Assembly (NCBI RefSeq): GCF_963677035.1
Contig: NZ_OY781472.1
Location: forward strand, 1,054,001 to 1,118,000
Origin: an uncultured Hyphomonas sp.
Lineage (GTDB): Bacteria > Pseudomonadota > Alphaproteobacteria > Caulobacterales > Hyphomonadaceae
Reading direction: 5' to 3'
Length of the DNA stretch: 64,000 nucleotides
Shown in pieces: positions 35,683-43,060 of this stretch. Both the position numbers and the translations under genes were made by a program. Below the pieces are notes generated by a model that searched no databases, was not told the origin of the DNA, and saw only the letters and a program-made list of their open reading frames with translations. Each line of letters opens with the position of its first letter. Within the stretch, counting starts at the first letter, position 1.

Positions 35683-36965
35683 GGACGGACCTGCCCCTTG
35701 CCGCGGACGAGGTATTTATAGGTCGTCAGCTGTTCTGCGCCGACCGGTCCGCGCGCATGGATGCGGCCTGTCGCGATGCCGATTTCCGCGCCCATGCCAA
35801 ACTCGCCGCCATCGGCGAACTGGGACGACGCGTTGTGCAGCAGGATGGCGCTGTCGACATCGGCAAAGAACGTATCCGCCACGGCCTGGTCTTCGGTAAT
35901 CACCACTTCGGTATGCCCGGATGACCAGCGGGAAATATGGGCAAGCGCGCCGTCAATGCCATCGACGACGGCAACGGCCAGGATGGGCGCCAGGTATTCC
36001 GTGGCCCAATCTTCTTCCGTCGCCGGTTTCATGTCGGCCACGATCGCACGGGCACGTTCGTCACCGCGCAGCTCACACCCGGCGGCTTTCAGTGCATCCG
36101 CCAGTTTCGGCAGCAATGTGCCTGCAATCGCCGAATCCACCAGCAGCGTCTCAGCTGAGCCGCAGATGCCGGTTCGGCGCATCTTTGCGTTGACGACAAT
36201 TGCAACCGCCTTTTCCGGATCCGCCGCGCCATCGACATAGACATGGCACAGGCCGTCGAGGTGGCCGATCACCGGCACGCGGGCATCCATCTGCACGCGC
36301 TCCACCAGACTGCGTCCGCCGCGGGGCACGATCACATCGATCTCTCCGTCCAGTCCGGACAGGAGATGGCCAACGGCCTCGCGGTCCTGCGTCGGGACAA
36401 GCTGGATGGCATCCTGCGGCAGGCCTTCGGCCTCCAGCGCGGCGCGCATGGCGCTGACCAGCGCGCGGGACGAGCGGGCACTTTCCGAGCCGCAACGCAG
36501 GATCGCCGCATTGCCGGAGCGCAGGCAAAGCGCGCCGGCATCCGCCGTCACGTTCGGGCGGCTTTCATAGATGATGCCGATCACGCCCAGCGGCACAGCC
36601 ACGCGCGCAATGTCCAGCCCGGACGGCACGGTCCAGCGGGCGAGTTCGCGGCCAATCGGGTCAGCCAGGCCTGCAACGGCTTCAACGCCGCCGGCAATGC
36701 CTTCGACGCGCGCCTCGTCCAGCGCCAGCCGGTCGAGCATGGCGGCGTCCAGGCCCTTGGCCCGGGCGGCTTCCATGTCGTCGGCATTGGCAGCCAGAAT
36801 ATCCGGCGCAGCGGTTCGGATCGCGGCGGCAATGGCTTTCAGGCCACGTGTACGGTCATCAGCGGTCAGTTTGCCAAGTGCGCGCGATGCAGCCCGGGCA
36901 TTCCGGCCCAGTTGCAGCATGGTTTCGGCGAGATCGGCGTTCGGAGCGGGTGTTTGAATAGTCAT
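35679..36965 (-). CDS. proA: Gamma-glutamyl phosphate reductase
   Basis: ProA reduces glutamyl-5-phosphate to the semialdehyde in proline synthesis. At 428 residues it is normal length. Visible motifs are VPLGVIGIIYESRPNVT, the LRSGNAAILRCGSES loop, VPRGGRSLV and the catalytic cysteine in RRTGICGSAETLLV. It is first in the proA-nadD-ThiF-like operon. proB is not in the window. Confidence 0.96.
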   Translation of the reverse strand: MTIQTPAPNADLAETMLQLGRNARAASRALGKLTADDRTRGLKAIAAAIRTAAPDILAANADDMEAARAKGLDAAMLDRLALDEARVEGIAGGVEAVAGLADPIGRELARWTVPSGLDIARVAVPLGVIGIIYESRPNVTADAGALCLRSGNAAILRCGSESARSSRALVSAMRAALEAEGLPQDAIQLVPTQDREAVGHLLSGLDGEIDVIVPRGGRSLVERVQMDARVPVIGHLDGLCHVYVDGAADPEKAVAIVVNAKMRRTGICGSAETLLVDSAIAGTLLPKLADALKAAGCELRGDERARAIVADMKPATEEDWATEYLAPILAVAVVDGIDGALAHISRWSSGHTEVVITEDQAVADTFFADVDSAILLHNASSQFADGGEFGMGAEIGIATGRIHARGPVGAEQLTTYKYLVRGKGQVRP

Positions 36966-37009
36966 GGGCCCTCAAGTGCAGCATTGGGGCGCCCGGGGCA
37001 AGGTTCGGG

Positions 37010-37924
37010 CTAAGGAAGTTCTGAGATAAGTGCCAAAGCCGGTCCCGCAAGCGGACCGGGCGTTTCACCCGCAGATGCAGTGGATGCGACATAGATCTCA
37101 TTGGCAAATGCATTGAGATTGTGCCGCTTTCTGAGGGCCGCTTCCGAACTGTAGACATCCTGGCGCAGCGGGTCGTCTGCCGGCCAGAGGCCAAGCAGCC
37201 AGCCGGTCCATTCGGCCTCGCTGAGCATCTCCCGCCGCGAGAGAAAAATGACTGGTCTCGCGAGACGCCCGCTTTCACCGAAAACATAAGCGTGCGACGC
37301 GGGCGCCGCCTGCAGCGCCACAGCATCCAGAATTGCGCTGGCCTGCGGCCGTGTGAGCGCCGGGTTCAGCGACAGCTGCATCAGCAGATCCGCCGTATGC
37401 GCCACGCCGTGTCGCCAGCCTTCGGTCTCGTTGAAGCCCCGATAGTCTGTGAGCCTCGCCAGATAGTCATGCGCGGCTCCGATCAGTTCACTGCGCTCCG
37501 CATCGCTCATCCATGGGGACACACGGTCCGTCCGGGCCACTTCGGCGAGGACGAGCGCGGCGAACGGGCCCCTGAACCCCTCCGGATCACCATCGGCTGC
37601 GGCGAGGTTCGACAGGAGCGCCGCTTTCATCACCTGCAGCGTTCCCGGCTCAAGCCGGCCGGCGCGCATAATTTCGCTCAGGGACTCATAGGCAAAGCCG
37701 TCGCGGATTTCGGGGTCCGGGTTTTCAAGGCAGGCAATGAGATCAAGCGCGAACTTGCCGATCTTGCCGGGGGCGATCGTTTCCAGTGCGGTGGCGCGGT
37801 CGTCTCCGGACAGGCTGGCCAGGCCATCAGCGGGGCAGGCTGGCGCTTCCGCGCGCGCTGAGATCAGCCCTCCACTCAAGGTGGCCACCAAAAGGCAGGC
37901 GATGACAGGCAGAGATCGGCTCAT
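37010..37924 (-). CDS. DUF2785 family exported protein
   Basis: A 304-residue protein with a Sec signal peptide (MSRSLPVIACLLVATLSGGLISARA) and a helical body. The conserved DUF2785 block YRGFNETEGWRHGVAHTADLLMQ is near residue 165, and HEAT-like helices surround it (EIRDGFAYESLSEIM, FRGPFAALVLAEVARTD). Function is unknown for the family. It lies 44 bp upstream of proA on the same strand, and is divergent from the acyl-CoA synthetase gene. Confidence 0.82.
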   Translation of the reverse strand: MSRSLPVIACLLVATLSGGLISARAEAPACPADGLASLSGDDRATALETIAPGKIGKFALDLIACLENPDPEIRDGFAYESLSEIMRAGRLEPGTLQVMKAALLSNLAAADGDPEGFRGPFAALVLAEVARTDRVSPWMSDAERSELIGAAHDYLARLTDYRGFNETEGWRHGVAHTADLLMQLSLNPALTRPQASAILDAVALQAAPASHAYVFGESGRLARPVIFLSRREMLSEAEWTGWLLGLWPADDPLRQDVYSSEAALRKRHNLNAFANEIYVASTASAGETPGPLAGPALALISELP

Positions 37925-38030
37925 CCGGGTTTTCCCTTATTTCCTGCAGGTTTGCCTACCATGTCCGGGCTGACAAGCGGTCAGATCCGGCTAAAGTCGG
38001 GCGCGATAATGAAACATGCCGGAGGACCCC

Positions 38031-39599
38031 ATGATCGACACTGAGGCAATGCCTTTCCTGGCGGATGTCCCGCGCGTCCAGGCCCAGATGCGTCCGGATG
38101 ACGCCGCCTTCTGGTTTGAAGGCGAGACGACGACCTATCGCGAGCTGGACACCTATTCCAATCAGGTGGCCAATGGCCTGGTCTCGCTTGGCGTCGAACC
38201 GGACGACCGGGTCAGCTATCTCGCGAAGAACACATCCCAGTATTACGAGATGCTGTACGGCGCCGCGAAGGCCCGGTCGGTGATGACCGCGGTCAACACC
38301 CGCCTCGCCGCGCCGGAGGTGAAATTCATCCTGACCGATGCTGCGGCGAAAGTCCTGTTCGTCGGCCGGGATTTCTACGGGATGGTCGAAGAGATCCGCG
38401 CCGAACTGCCCGATCTTGTCCAGATCATCGCCGTCGATGGCGGCCACCCGGAATGGCCGGACTATCGCGAATGGCGCGACAGTCAGAGCGCTGCCCTGCC
38501 GGGCCTGACACCGAAGGCGGAAGATGACGTCATCCAGCTTTACACGTCCGGCACCACCGGCCTGCCCAAAGGCGTGCAGCTGACCAATGCCAATTACCGG
38601 TCCCTGTTCGAGCAGGCCGCCATGCTGGAATGGTCCACCTATGGTGAGGGCGAAGGCGTGATGAACGCGATGCCCCTGTTCCATGTCGCCGGCGTCAATA
38701 TCGGCCTGCTCGGCGCGATCCAGGGGGCCCGCACCATCGTGCTGCGCGAGATCGACCCTCAGGTCATCCTCAGCCTGATCGAAGACCAGGAGATCATGCA
38801 CGCCTTCTGGGTGCCCGCGGTGATCCTGATGCTGACCCAGCAGCCGAATGTGCGCGACATCGACTGGAGCAGGCTCAAGCAGATCTTCTACGGCGCCTCC
38901 CCTATCGCGGAGAGCCTGCTGCTGGAAGCGAAGGAAATCATGGGCGCCCGGTTTACCCAGCTCTACGGCCTGACCGAAACCGTCGGCGCGGCGACATTCC
39001 TGCCGCCGGAAGCGCATGACCCGTCCTGGGGCAAGCTCCGTTCCTGCGGCGTGCCTTATCCCGGCGCCGTCATCCGCTGTGTCGACGAGACCGGCGCACC
39101 GGTGCCGACCGGTGAGGTCGGTGAGATCATCATCAAGGCAGGCTTCGTCATGAAAGGCTACTGGAACCGTCCGGATGCCACGGCAGAGGCAATCCGCGAC
39201 GGCTTTTTCCATACGGGCGATGCGGGCTATTTCGATGAAGACGGCTTTCTCTACATCCATGACCGCCTGAAGGACATGATCGTGTCCGGCGGAGAGAACG
39301 TCTATCCGGCCGAAGTCGAGAACGCGATCTTCAGCCACCCGGCTGTGGCAGACGTCGCGGTGATCGGCGTACCGGACGAAAAATGGGGCGAAGCGGTGAA
39401 GGCCATTGTGGTGGCCAAACCAGGCGAGACGCCAACAGCGGAAAGCGTGATTGCCTGGGCGAAGGAACGTATCGCCTCATACAAATGTCCGAAGTCGGTC
39501 GATATTATCCAGACCATGCCCCGCAACCCGTCCGGCAAGATCCTGCGCAAGGATCTGAGAGAGCCTTACTGGAAAGACATGGACCGCAGGATAGGCTGA
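38031..39599 (+). CDS. Long-chain acyl-CoA synthetase (AMP-forming)
   Basis: An ANL-superfamily ligase of 522 residues. The start is ATG at 38031, because GGAGG lies at 38020-38024, inside the five extra codons of the longer frame. Motifs are the P-loop LYTSGTTGLPKGVQLTN (about residue 170), YGLTETVG, the adenylate motif FHTGDAGYFDEDGFLYIHDR and the catalytic lysine in NPSGKILRKDLRE. It should activate fatty acids for degradation or lipid synthesis. Chain length is unknown. It stands alone, divergent from the DUF2785 gene. Confidence 0.92.
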   Translation: MIDTEAMPFLADVPRVQAQMRPDDAAFWFEGETTTYRELDTYSNQVANGLVSLGVEPDDRVSYLAKNTSQYYEMLYGAAKARSVMTAVNTRLAAPEVKFILTDAAAKVLFVGRDFYGMVEEIRAELPDLVQIIAVDGGHPEWPDYREWRDSQSAALPGLTPKAEDDVIQLYTSGTTGLPKGVQLTNANYRSLFEQAAMLEWSTYGEGEGVMNAMPLFHVAGVNIGLLGAIQGARTIVLREIDPQVILSLIEDQEIMHAFWVPAVILMLTQQPNVRDIDWSRLKQIFYGASPIAESLLLEAKEIMGARFTQLYGLTETVGAATFLPPEAHDPSWGKLRSCGVPYPGAVIRCVDETGAPVPTGEVGEIIIKAGFVMKGYWNRPDATAEAIRDGFFHTGDAGYFDEDGFLYIHDRLKDMIVSGGENVYPAEVENAIFSHPAVADVAVIGVPDEKWGEAVKAIVVAKPGETPTAESVIAWAKERIASYKCPKSVDIIQTMPRNPSGKILRKDLREPYWKDMDRRIG

Positions 39600-39609
39600 G
39601 GAATGGGCT

Positions 39610-39653
39610 GACGCCGGACCTTGTCCCACCGGGAGACAGGCCACCCCGGCGTC
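39610..39653. other. Nested hairpin downstream of the acyl-CoA synthetase
   Basis: The outer stem is GACGCCGG/CCGGCGTC, and inside it CCTTGTC faces GACAGG. It starts 11 bp after the stop codon but has no T-run, so it may be a processing or weak termination site. It is part of a 347-bp gap (39600-39946) in which I see no gene. Confidence 0.45.
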
Positions 39654-39691
39654 GGCGTTCCAACATGAAACACGTCTCTGCCCCGCAGCCG

Positions 39692-39730
39692 CGGCATGCC
39701 GGGCCTGACACACCTGTCAGGCGCATGCCG
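39692..39730. other. Bulged hairpin in the 39600-39946 gap
   Basis: CGGCATGC at 39692-39699 pairs with GCATGCCG at 39723-39730, and inside this CCTGACA pairs with TGTCAGG around a CACC loop; three bases bulge on the left side. No T-run follows on either strand. The role is unknown. Confidence 0.5.
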
Positions 39731-39946
39731 GCAGGCGGCGCACCCCAACGCTCGATTTTCCACGCGCCTGGAGAAATAGCCCGTCCGCATACGCATTTAC
39801 TTTAAAAACCGCACAAACCGGGGGTATTCCGATCAATTCGATCGATTGGCGAAAACTGCCGGAAAGGTTTCCAAGGGATTTTGGAGGGAATGTTCACAGA
39901 AGCGGAAGATCCGGGCAGGTCCGGTATGCCGCAGAGGGAGACGAAC

Positions 39947-40354
39947 ATGAAAGACTGGCAGATCTTTTTCTGGACCGCCGCCTTCTTCAATTTTGCAATC
40001 GGCACGCCACTTTTCCTCTCTCCGGAGATGATGGCCGCCGTGACCGGCACAGTCGGAACCGTTGACCCGGCGCTGATGAAAGTGACGGGGGCGCTGGTTC
40101 TGTGCTTTGGCGTCGTCTATGCGATTGTTGGCGGTGACCCTGTGCGCTACCGCCCGGTTGTCTGGGCGGGCCTTCTCGGCAAACTGGGCGTTGCCTATAT
40201 TTACCTGCCGGACTGGTTCGAGGGCACAATCCCGTTCACGACGACTCTGATCGTCCTGATGGATTTGGGCTTTATCGCCGCCTTCCTCTACTTCCTGCTA
40301 CGGCCGACCCAGAAGAAGGCCGGGTTCCGGGCCAATCGCGCGGTGAGTTCCTGA
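39947..40354 (+). CDS. Small four-helix membrane protein of unknown function
   Basis: The ATG at 39947 follows a GAGGGAG site and begins MKDWQIFFWTAAFFNFAIG; a longer frame from 39881 adds polar residues of no evident value. The 135-residue protein has four hydrophobic stretches (about 8-28, 45-65, 72-92, 100-122) and a basic C-terminus. No motif is recognised. It is followed by a strong terminator, so it is a single-gene transcript. Confidence 0.8.
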   Translation: MKDWQIFFWTAAFFNFAIGTPLFLSPEMMAAVTGTVGTVDPALMKVTGALVLCFGVVYAIVGGDPVRYRPVVWAGLLGKLGVAYIYLPDWFEGTIPFTTTLIVLMDLGFIAAFLYFLLRPTQKKAGFRANRAVSS

Positions 40355-40425
40355 CACCGCTTTCCCCTTTTGCCGGCGTCTGTCCCCAGCGCCGGCAATT
40401 ACGTGCAGCCATCTGCATCTGAGAC

Positions 40426-40477
40426 GGTCTCCGGCGTGCATCTGCTTTCGGGCAGGCACACCGGGGACCTTTTTTTT
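40426..40477 (+). terminator. Rho-independent terminator of the small membrane gene
   Basis: GGTCTCCGGCGTGC pairs with GCACACCGGGGACC (13 pairs, one mismatch, 16-nt loop) and is followed by eight T residues. A weaker hairpin TGCCGGCG/CGCCGGCA lies at 40371-40397. Confidence 0.9.
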
Positions 40478-40601
40478 CTTCAGGCCACGTCGGGGGCATG
40501 ACCGCAATGTGCGTCACCTGCATACGTCCCTATGCGGTGCGGCGGAAAAGGAAGGCACTCGCCTGCCGGGCGTTGAGGCCCCTGGCCGAGATCGCCGCGC
40601 C

Positions 40602-40871
40602 TTAGTGAGCGAGCTTCAGCCAATCGCGTGCAGCCGAGAGCGCCATCTTCACTTCGTCCGAGCTCAGCAGCTCAGCCATTTCCTGACGCTGGTATTTGGC
40701 CTCCTCATGCCCGCGCGAAGCGGCGAGGTTGAACCATTTGTGCGCGGCGACCAGATCGATGTCAGCATCGAGTCCGGCGGCACAGACAAGGCCGGTCTGG
40801 TAAAGGTCTTCTGCGCAGGCATCTGCACCCAGAAGGGCACCTGGCGGAAAAGGCATATCTGAATAGGGCAT
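40602..40871 (-). CDS. Sel1-like repeat protein
   Basis: An 89-residue protein with at least one clear SEL1 repeat (LVAAHKWFNLAASRGHEEAKYQR) and a preceding degenerate one (AEDLYQTGLVCAAGLDADI). There is no signal peptide. SEL1 proteins act as protein-interaction scaffolds. The C-terminal half (MAELLSSDEVKMALSAARDWLK) is a helix resembling the conserved tail of small alphaproteobacterial Sel1 proteins. It stands alone, about 230 bp downstream of the carD terminator. Confidence 0.82.
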   Translation of the reverse strand: MPYSDMPFPPGALLGADACAEDLYQTGLVCAAGLDADIDLVAAHKWFNLAASRGHEEAKYQRQEMAELLSSDEVKMALSAARDWLKLAH

Positions 40872-41068
40872 TTCGTTCTCCTGTCACCCAATGTCCCGTC
40901 CGGCCGGAGTTTTCTCCGTGCTTTCGGGGCCCAACCCAAGGGTCACCGGAATGTCCGGTAACGGAGAAAAGAGTGCGCTTTCAGGTTTTCATTAAGGTTA
41001 ACAAGCGGCTGCCAGGCGAATCACTTCGTAAACGGAATACCCGGTTTTGTTAGGAGTCAGATGCAAAA

Positions 41069-41096
41069 ACGCCCCGCAGACAGGCTGCAGGGCGTT
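41069..41096 (-). terminator. Terminator of carD
   Basis: On the minus strand AACGCCCTGCAG pairs with CTGCGGGGCGTT (one mismatch) and is followed by TTTGC. It lies 32 bp past the carD stop. Confidence 0.88.
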
Positions 41097-41127
41097 CTCG
41101 CATGATGAGACGGTCTGGCTTTCGCCG

Positions 41128-41649
41128 TTACGCCGCAACTTTTTTCTTGGCCAGTGACTCAGCGAGTTTTTCCATCGCCGAACCCTTGTCGATGTTTTCG
41201 ACAGCAGCGAGTTCGCGGGCCATACGGTCAAGCGCGCTCTCATAGAGCTGGCGCTCGGAATAGGATTGTTCCGGCTGGTCTTCGCCGCGGTGCAGGTCGC
41301 GAACGACTTCCGCGATCGAGATCAGATCGCCCGAATTGATCTTGGCTTCGTATTCCTGGGCCCGGCGCGACCACATGGTGCGCTTGATGCGGGCTTTGCC
41401 GCCCAGCGTCTTGAGGGCGTCTTCAACCAGTTTGGAACCGGCCAGGGCGCGCATGCCGGAAGCTTCGGCGCGATTGGTCGGCACGCGCAGGATCATTTTG
41501 TCCTGATCGAAAGCGACGACGTAAACTTCAAGGTCCATCCCGGCGACAGTCTGCTTCTCGACCCCGGTGATCTTGCCGACCCCGTGTGCCGGGTAAACGA
41601 CGCTCTGACCCACCCCGAATGCCAGTGAGGCATCTGTTTTTTTCGCCAT
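41128..41649 (-). CDS. carD: CarD family transcriptional regulator
   Basis: CarD/CdnL-type proteins bind RNA polymerase beta through an N-terminal Tudor-like domain and stabilise open complexes at rRNA and other promoters. The 173-residue protein has FGVGQSVVYPAHGVGKITG in the N-terminal domain and a helical C-terminal domain with WSRRAQEYEAKINSGDLI and VVRDLHRGEDQPEQSYSERQ. The tail is Lys-rich. It follows the ferredoxin gene on the same strand, a pairing seen in many alphaproteobacteria. Its own terminator follows. Confidence 0.94.
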   Translation of the reverse strand: MAKKTDASLAFGVGQSVVYPAHGVGKITGVEKQTVAGMDLEVYVVAFDQDKMILRVPTNRAEASGMRALAGSKLVEDALKTLGGKARIKRTMWSRRAQEYEAKINSGDLISIAEVVRDLHRGEDQPEQSYSERQLYESALDRMARELAAVENIDKGSAMEKLAESLAKKKVAA

Positions 41650-41807
41650 GTCGGTTATCGCCCTTTTCTACGCGTATAGAGCCGAAAAAGCCCACCCCAG
41701 TCCGTTGTCGTTACGGTCTGAGTTAGGAAAGTGCAGCTCTTTTCATTTATTGCTCAAGACCGGACAGTATCACAAATGTGCAGCTTTTTCAACAGGTCTG
41801 CACAAGC

Positions 41808-41850
41808 GTTAACTATGTATGAAGTTAACGAAGCGCCGGAAATCGTTAAC
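41808..41850. promoter_or_regulatory. Cluster of three GTTAAC palindromes upstream of carD
   Basis: GTTAAC occurs at 41808-41813, 41824-41829 and 41845-41850, 160-200 bp upstream of carD in the fdxA-carD gap. Spacing is 16 and 21 bp. In high-GC DNA three copies in 43 bp are unlikely by chance. A regulator site is plausible; the spacing does not match the canonical CtrA motif. Confidence 0.4.
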
Positions 41851-41898
41851 TTTTCCTCAGTCCTGCAGCATCTGCGGGGGTCCTGGCGGACAGGGCCG

Positions 41899-42240
41899 TC
41901 AGTCACCAGCCCCCGGATTTGTGCTGAAGTATTTCTCAAGTTTACCAGTTTCCTGGGCAAATTGTTCGCGATCAGCCGGCGGCTCTTTCATTCGCGTGAT
42001 GTTTGGCCATGTCTTTGAATAGTCGGAATTCAACTTCAGCCATTTGCCGTCCGGGTCATCCTCGGTATCGGGCTTGATCGCTTCGACCGGGCATTCCGGT
42101 TCGCACACGCCGCAATCGATACATTCTTCCGGGTGAATGACGAGCATGTTCTCGCCTTCATAGAAGCAATCGACAGGGCACACCTCCACGCAATCCATAT
42201 ATTTGCAGCGGATACAGGCATCGACAACGATATAGGTCAT
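41899..42240 (-). CDS. fdxA: Seven-iron ferredoxin
   Basis: A small electron carrier with one 3Fe-4S and one 4Fe-4S cluster. The 113-residue protein has [20 protein letters not shown] and [16 protein letters not shown], then the C-terminal extension of the FdxA group ([17 protein letters not shown]). The physiological partner is unknown. It lies downstream of the S4 and TerB genes and upstream of carD on the same strand. Confidence 0.95.
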   Translation of the reverse strand: MTYIVVDACIRCKYMDCVEVCPVDCFYEGENMLVIHPEECIDCGVCEPECPVEAIKPDTEDDPDGKWLKLNSDYSKTWPNITRMKEPPADREQFAQETGKLEKYFSTNPGAGD

Positions 42241-42326
42241 GGGCGGGACGCTTCTTCAGAGGATTTTGCAGGGGCGAAATGGCGCGCTGAGAGAACCCTG
42301 TCAATGCGGCGTCCTGCACGGTGTCT

Positions 42327-42770
42327 TTAGCTTTGTGCAGTGCGGCGCGCTTCTGCGCGCTGACGGGCCCCCGCACGGGCGACGTCATCGACATAAAGGA
42401 GCGAGGCGACATGGCGGATAAAGGCATCCTCCTCATCCGACCGTTCGCCATCCGAGAGGGCCACGCGGTACAGACCCTCGACCACGGACACCCTTGATTC
42501 CATGGGAAGTTTCTTCACATGCCGGGTGAAATTGTAGGAATCGACGGCCTCTTCGGCCAGGGTCTCGCCCTTGGAAATCAGCTCATCCACCGTGCTGGCG
42601 TCCAGATTGAACGCGTCCAGCAGGATTTCCGCGATCATGTCGCTTTCGATGTTTACATATACACCATCGACCAGAGCGGCTTCGACAAGCAGAGCCGCCG
42701 CGGCGAGGTGCGGGTCCATCTCCCGCTGGGCAGGGGTCCGGGACCCGAAAAGGTTTCTGAGGATGTTCAT
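42327..42770 (-). CDS. TerB family tellurite-resistance-like domain protein
   Basis: A 147-residue helical protein with the TerB pattern: AAAALLVEAALVDGVYVNIE, acidic metal-site-like DGERSDEEDAFIRHVASLL, and VEGLYRVALSDGE. Stand-alone TerB proteins are widespread in alphaproteobacteria and need not give tellurite resistance. Its start overlaps the S4-domain gene's stop (ATGA), which implies co-translation. Confidence 0.87.
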   Translation of the reverse strand: MNILRNLFGSRTPAQREMDPHLAAAALLVEAALVDGVYVNIESDMIAEILLDAFNLDASTVDELISKGETLAEEAVDSYNFTRHVKKLPMESRVSVVEGLYRVALSDGERSDEEDAFIRHVASLLYVDDVARAGARQRAEARRTAQS

Positions 42771-43051
42771 TCGGCTCCGCCTTCCAGCAATGCATAAAGA
42801 GCCTGGGCTTCAGCAGGCGGCCCGCGGCGGGTGCCGAGTTCCAGAATCTCAACGCTGGTTATATGAGCCCCGCGCGTAAAAGTTACAACATCGCCTGGTG
42901 TGATCGCCTGGCCGGGTTTGTCGACCCGGCGCGTCTGGCCGTTATGAGACAGGCGTATCCCGCGCCGGCGTACATGGCCGGCCGCCAGAGACCGTGTCTT
43001 GAAAAAGCGCGCCCGCCAGAGCCAGACATCGAGGCGCAGCGTGTCGGCCAT
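42767..43051 (-). CDS. S4-domain RNA-binding protein (Hsp15-like)
   Basis: A 94-residue protein with an N-terminal S4 domain (RLDVWLWRARFFKTRSLAAGHVRRRGIRLSHNG and VDKPGQAITPGDVVTF, seen as separate motifs). Hsp15 rescues stalled 50S subunits that carry a tRNA; the same function here is inferred. It lies 9 bp downstream of the helicase gene and overlaps the TerB gene by 4 bp, so helicase, S4 and TerB form one operon. Confidence 0.92.
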   Translation of the reverse strand: MADTLRLDVWLWRARFFKTRSLAAGHVRRRGIRLSHNGQTRRVDKPGQAITPGDVVTFTRGAHITSVEILELGTRRGPPAEAQALYALLEGGAE

Positions 43052-43060
43052 TCAGCCAGC

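Noticed and set aside
42327..42770. Tellurite-resistance operon
   Set aside because: Only a single TerB-domain gene is present, coupled to RNA-related genes, with no other ter genes.
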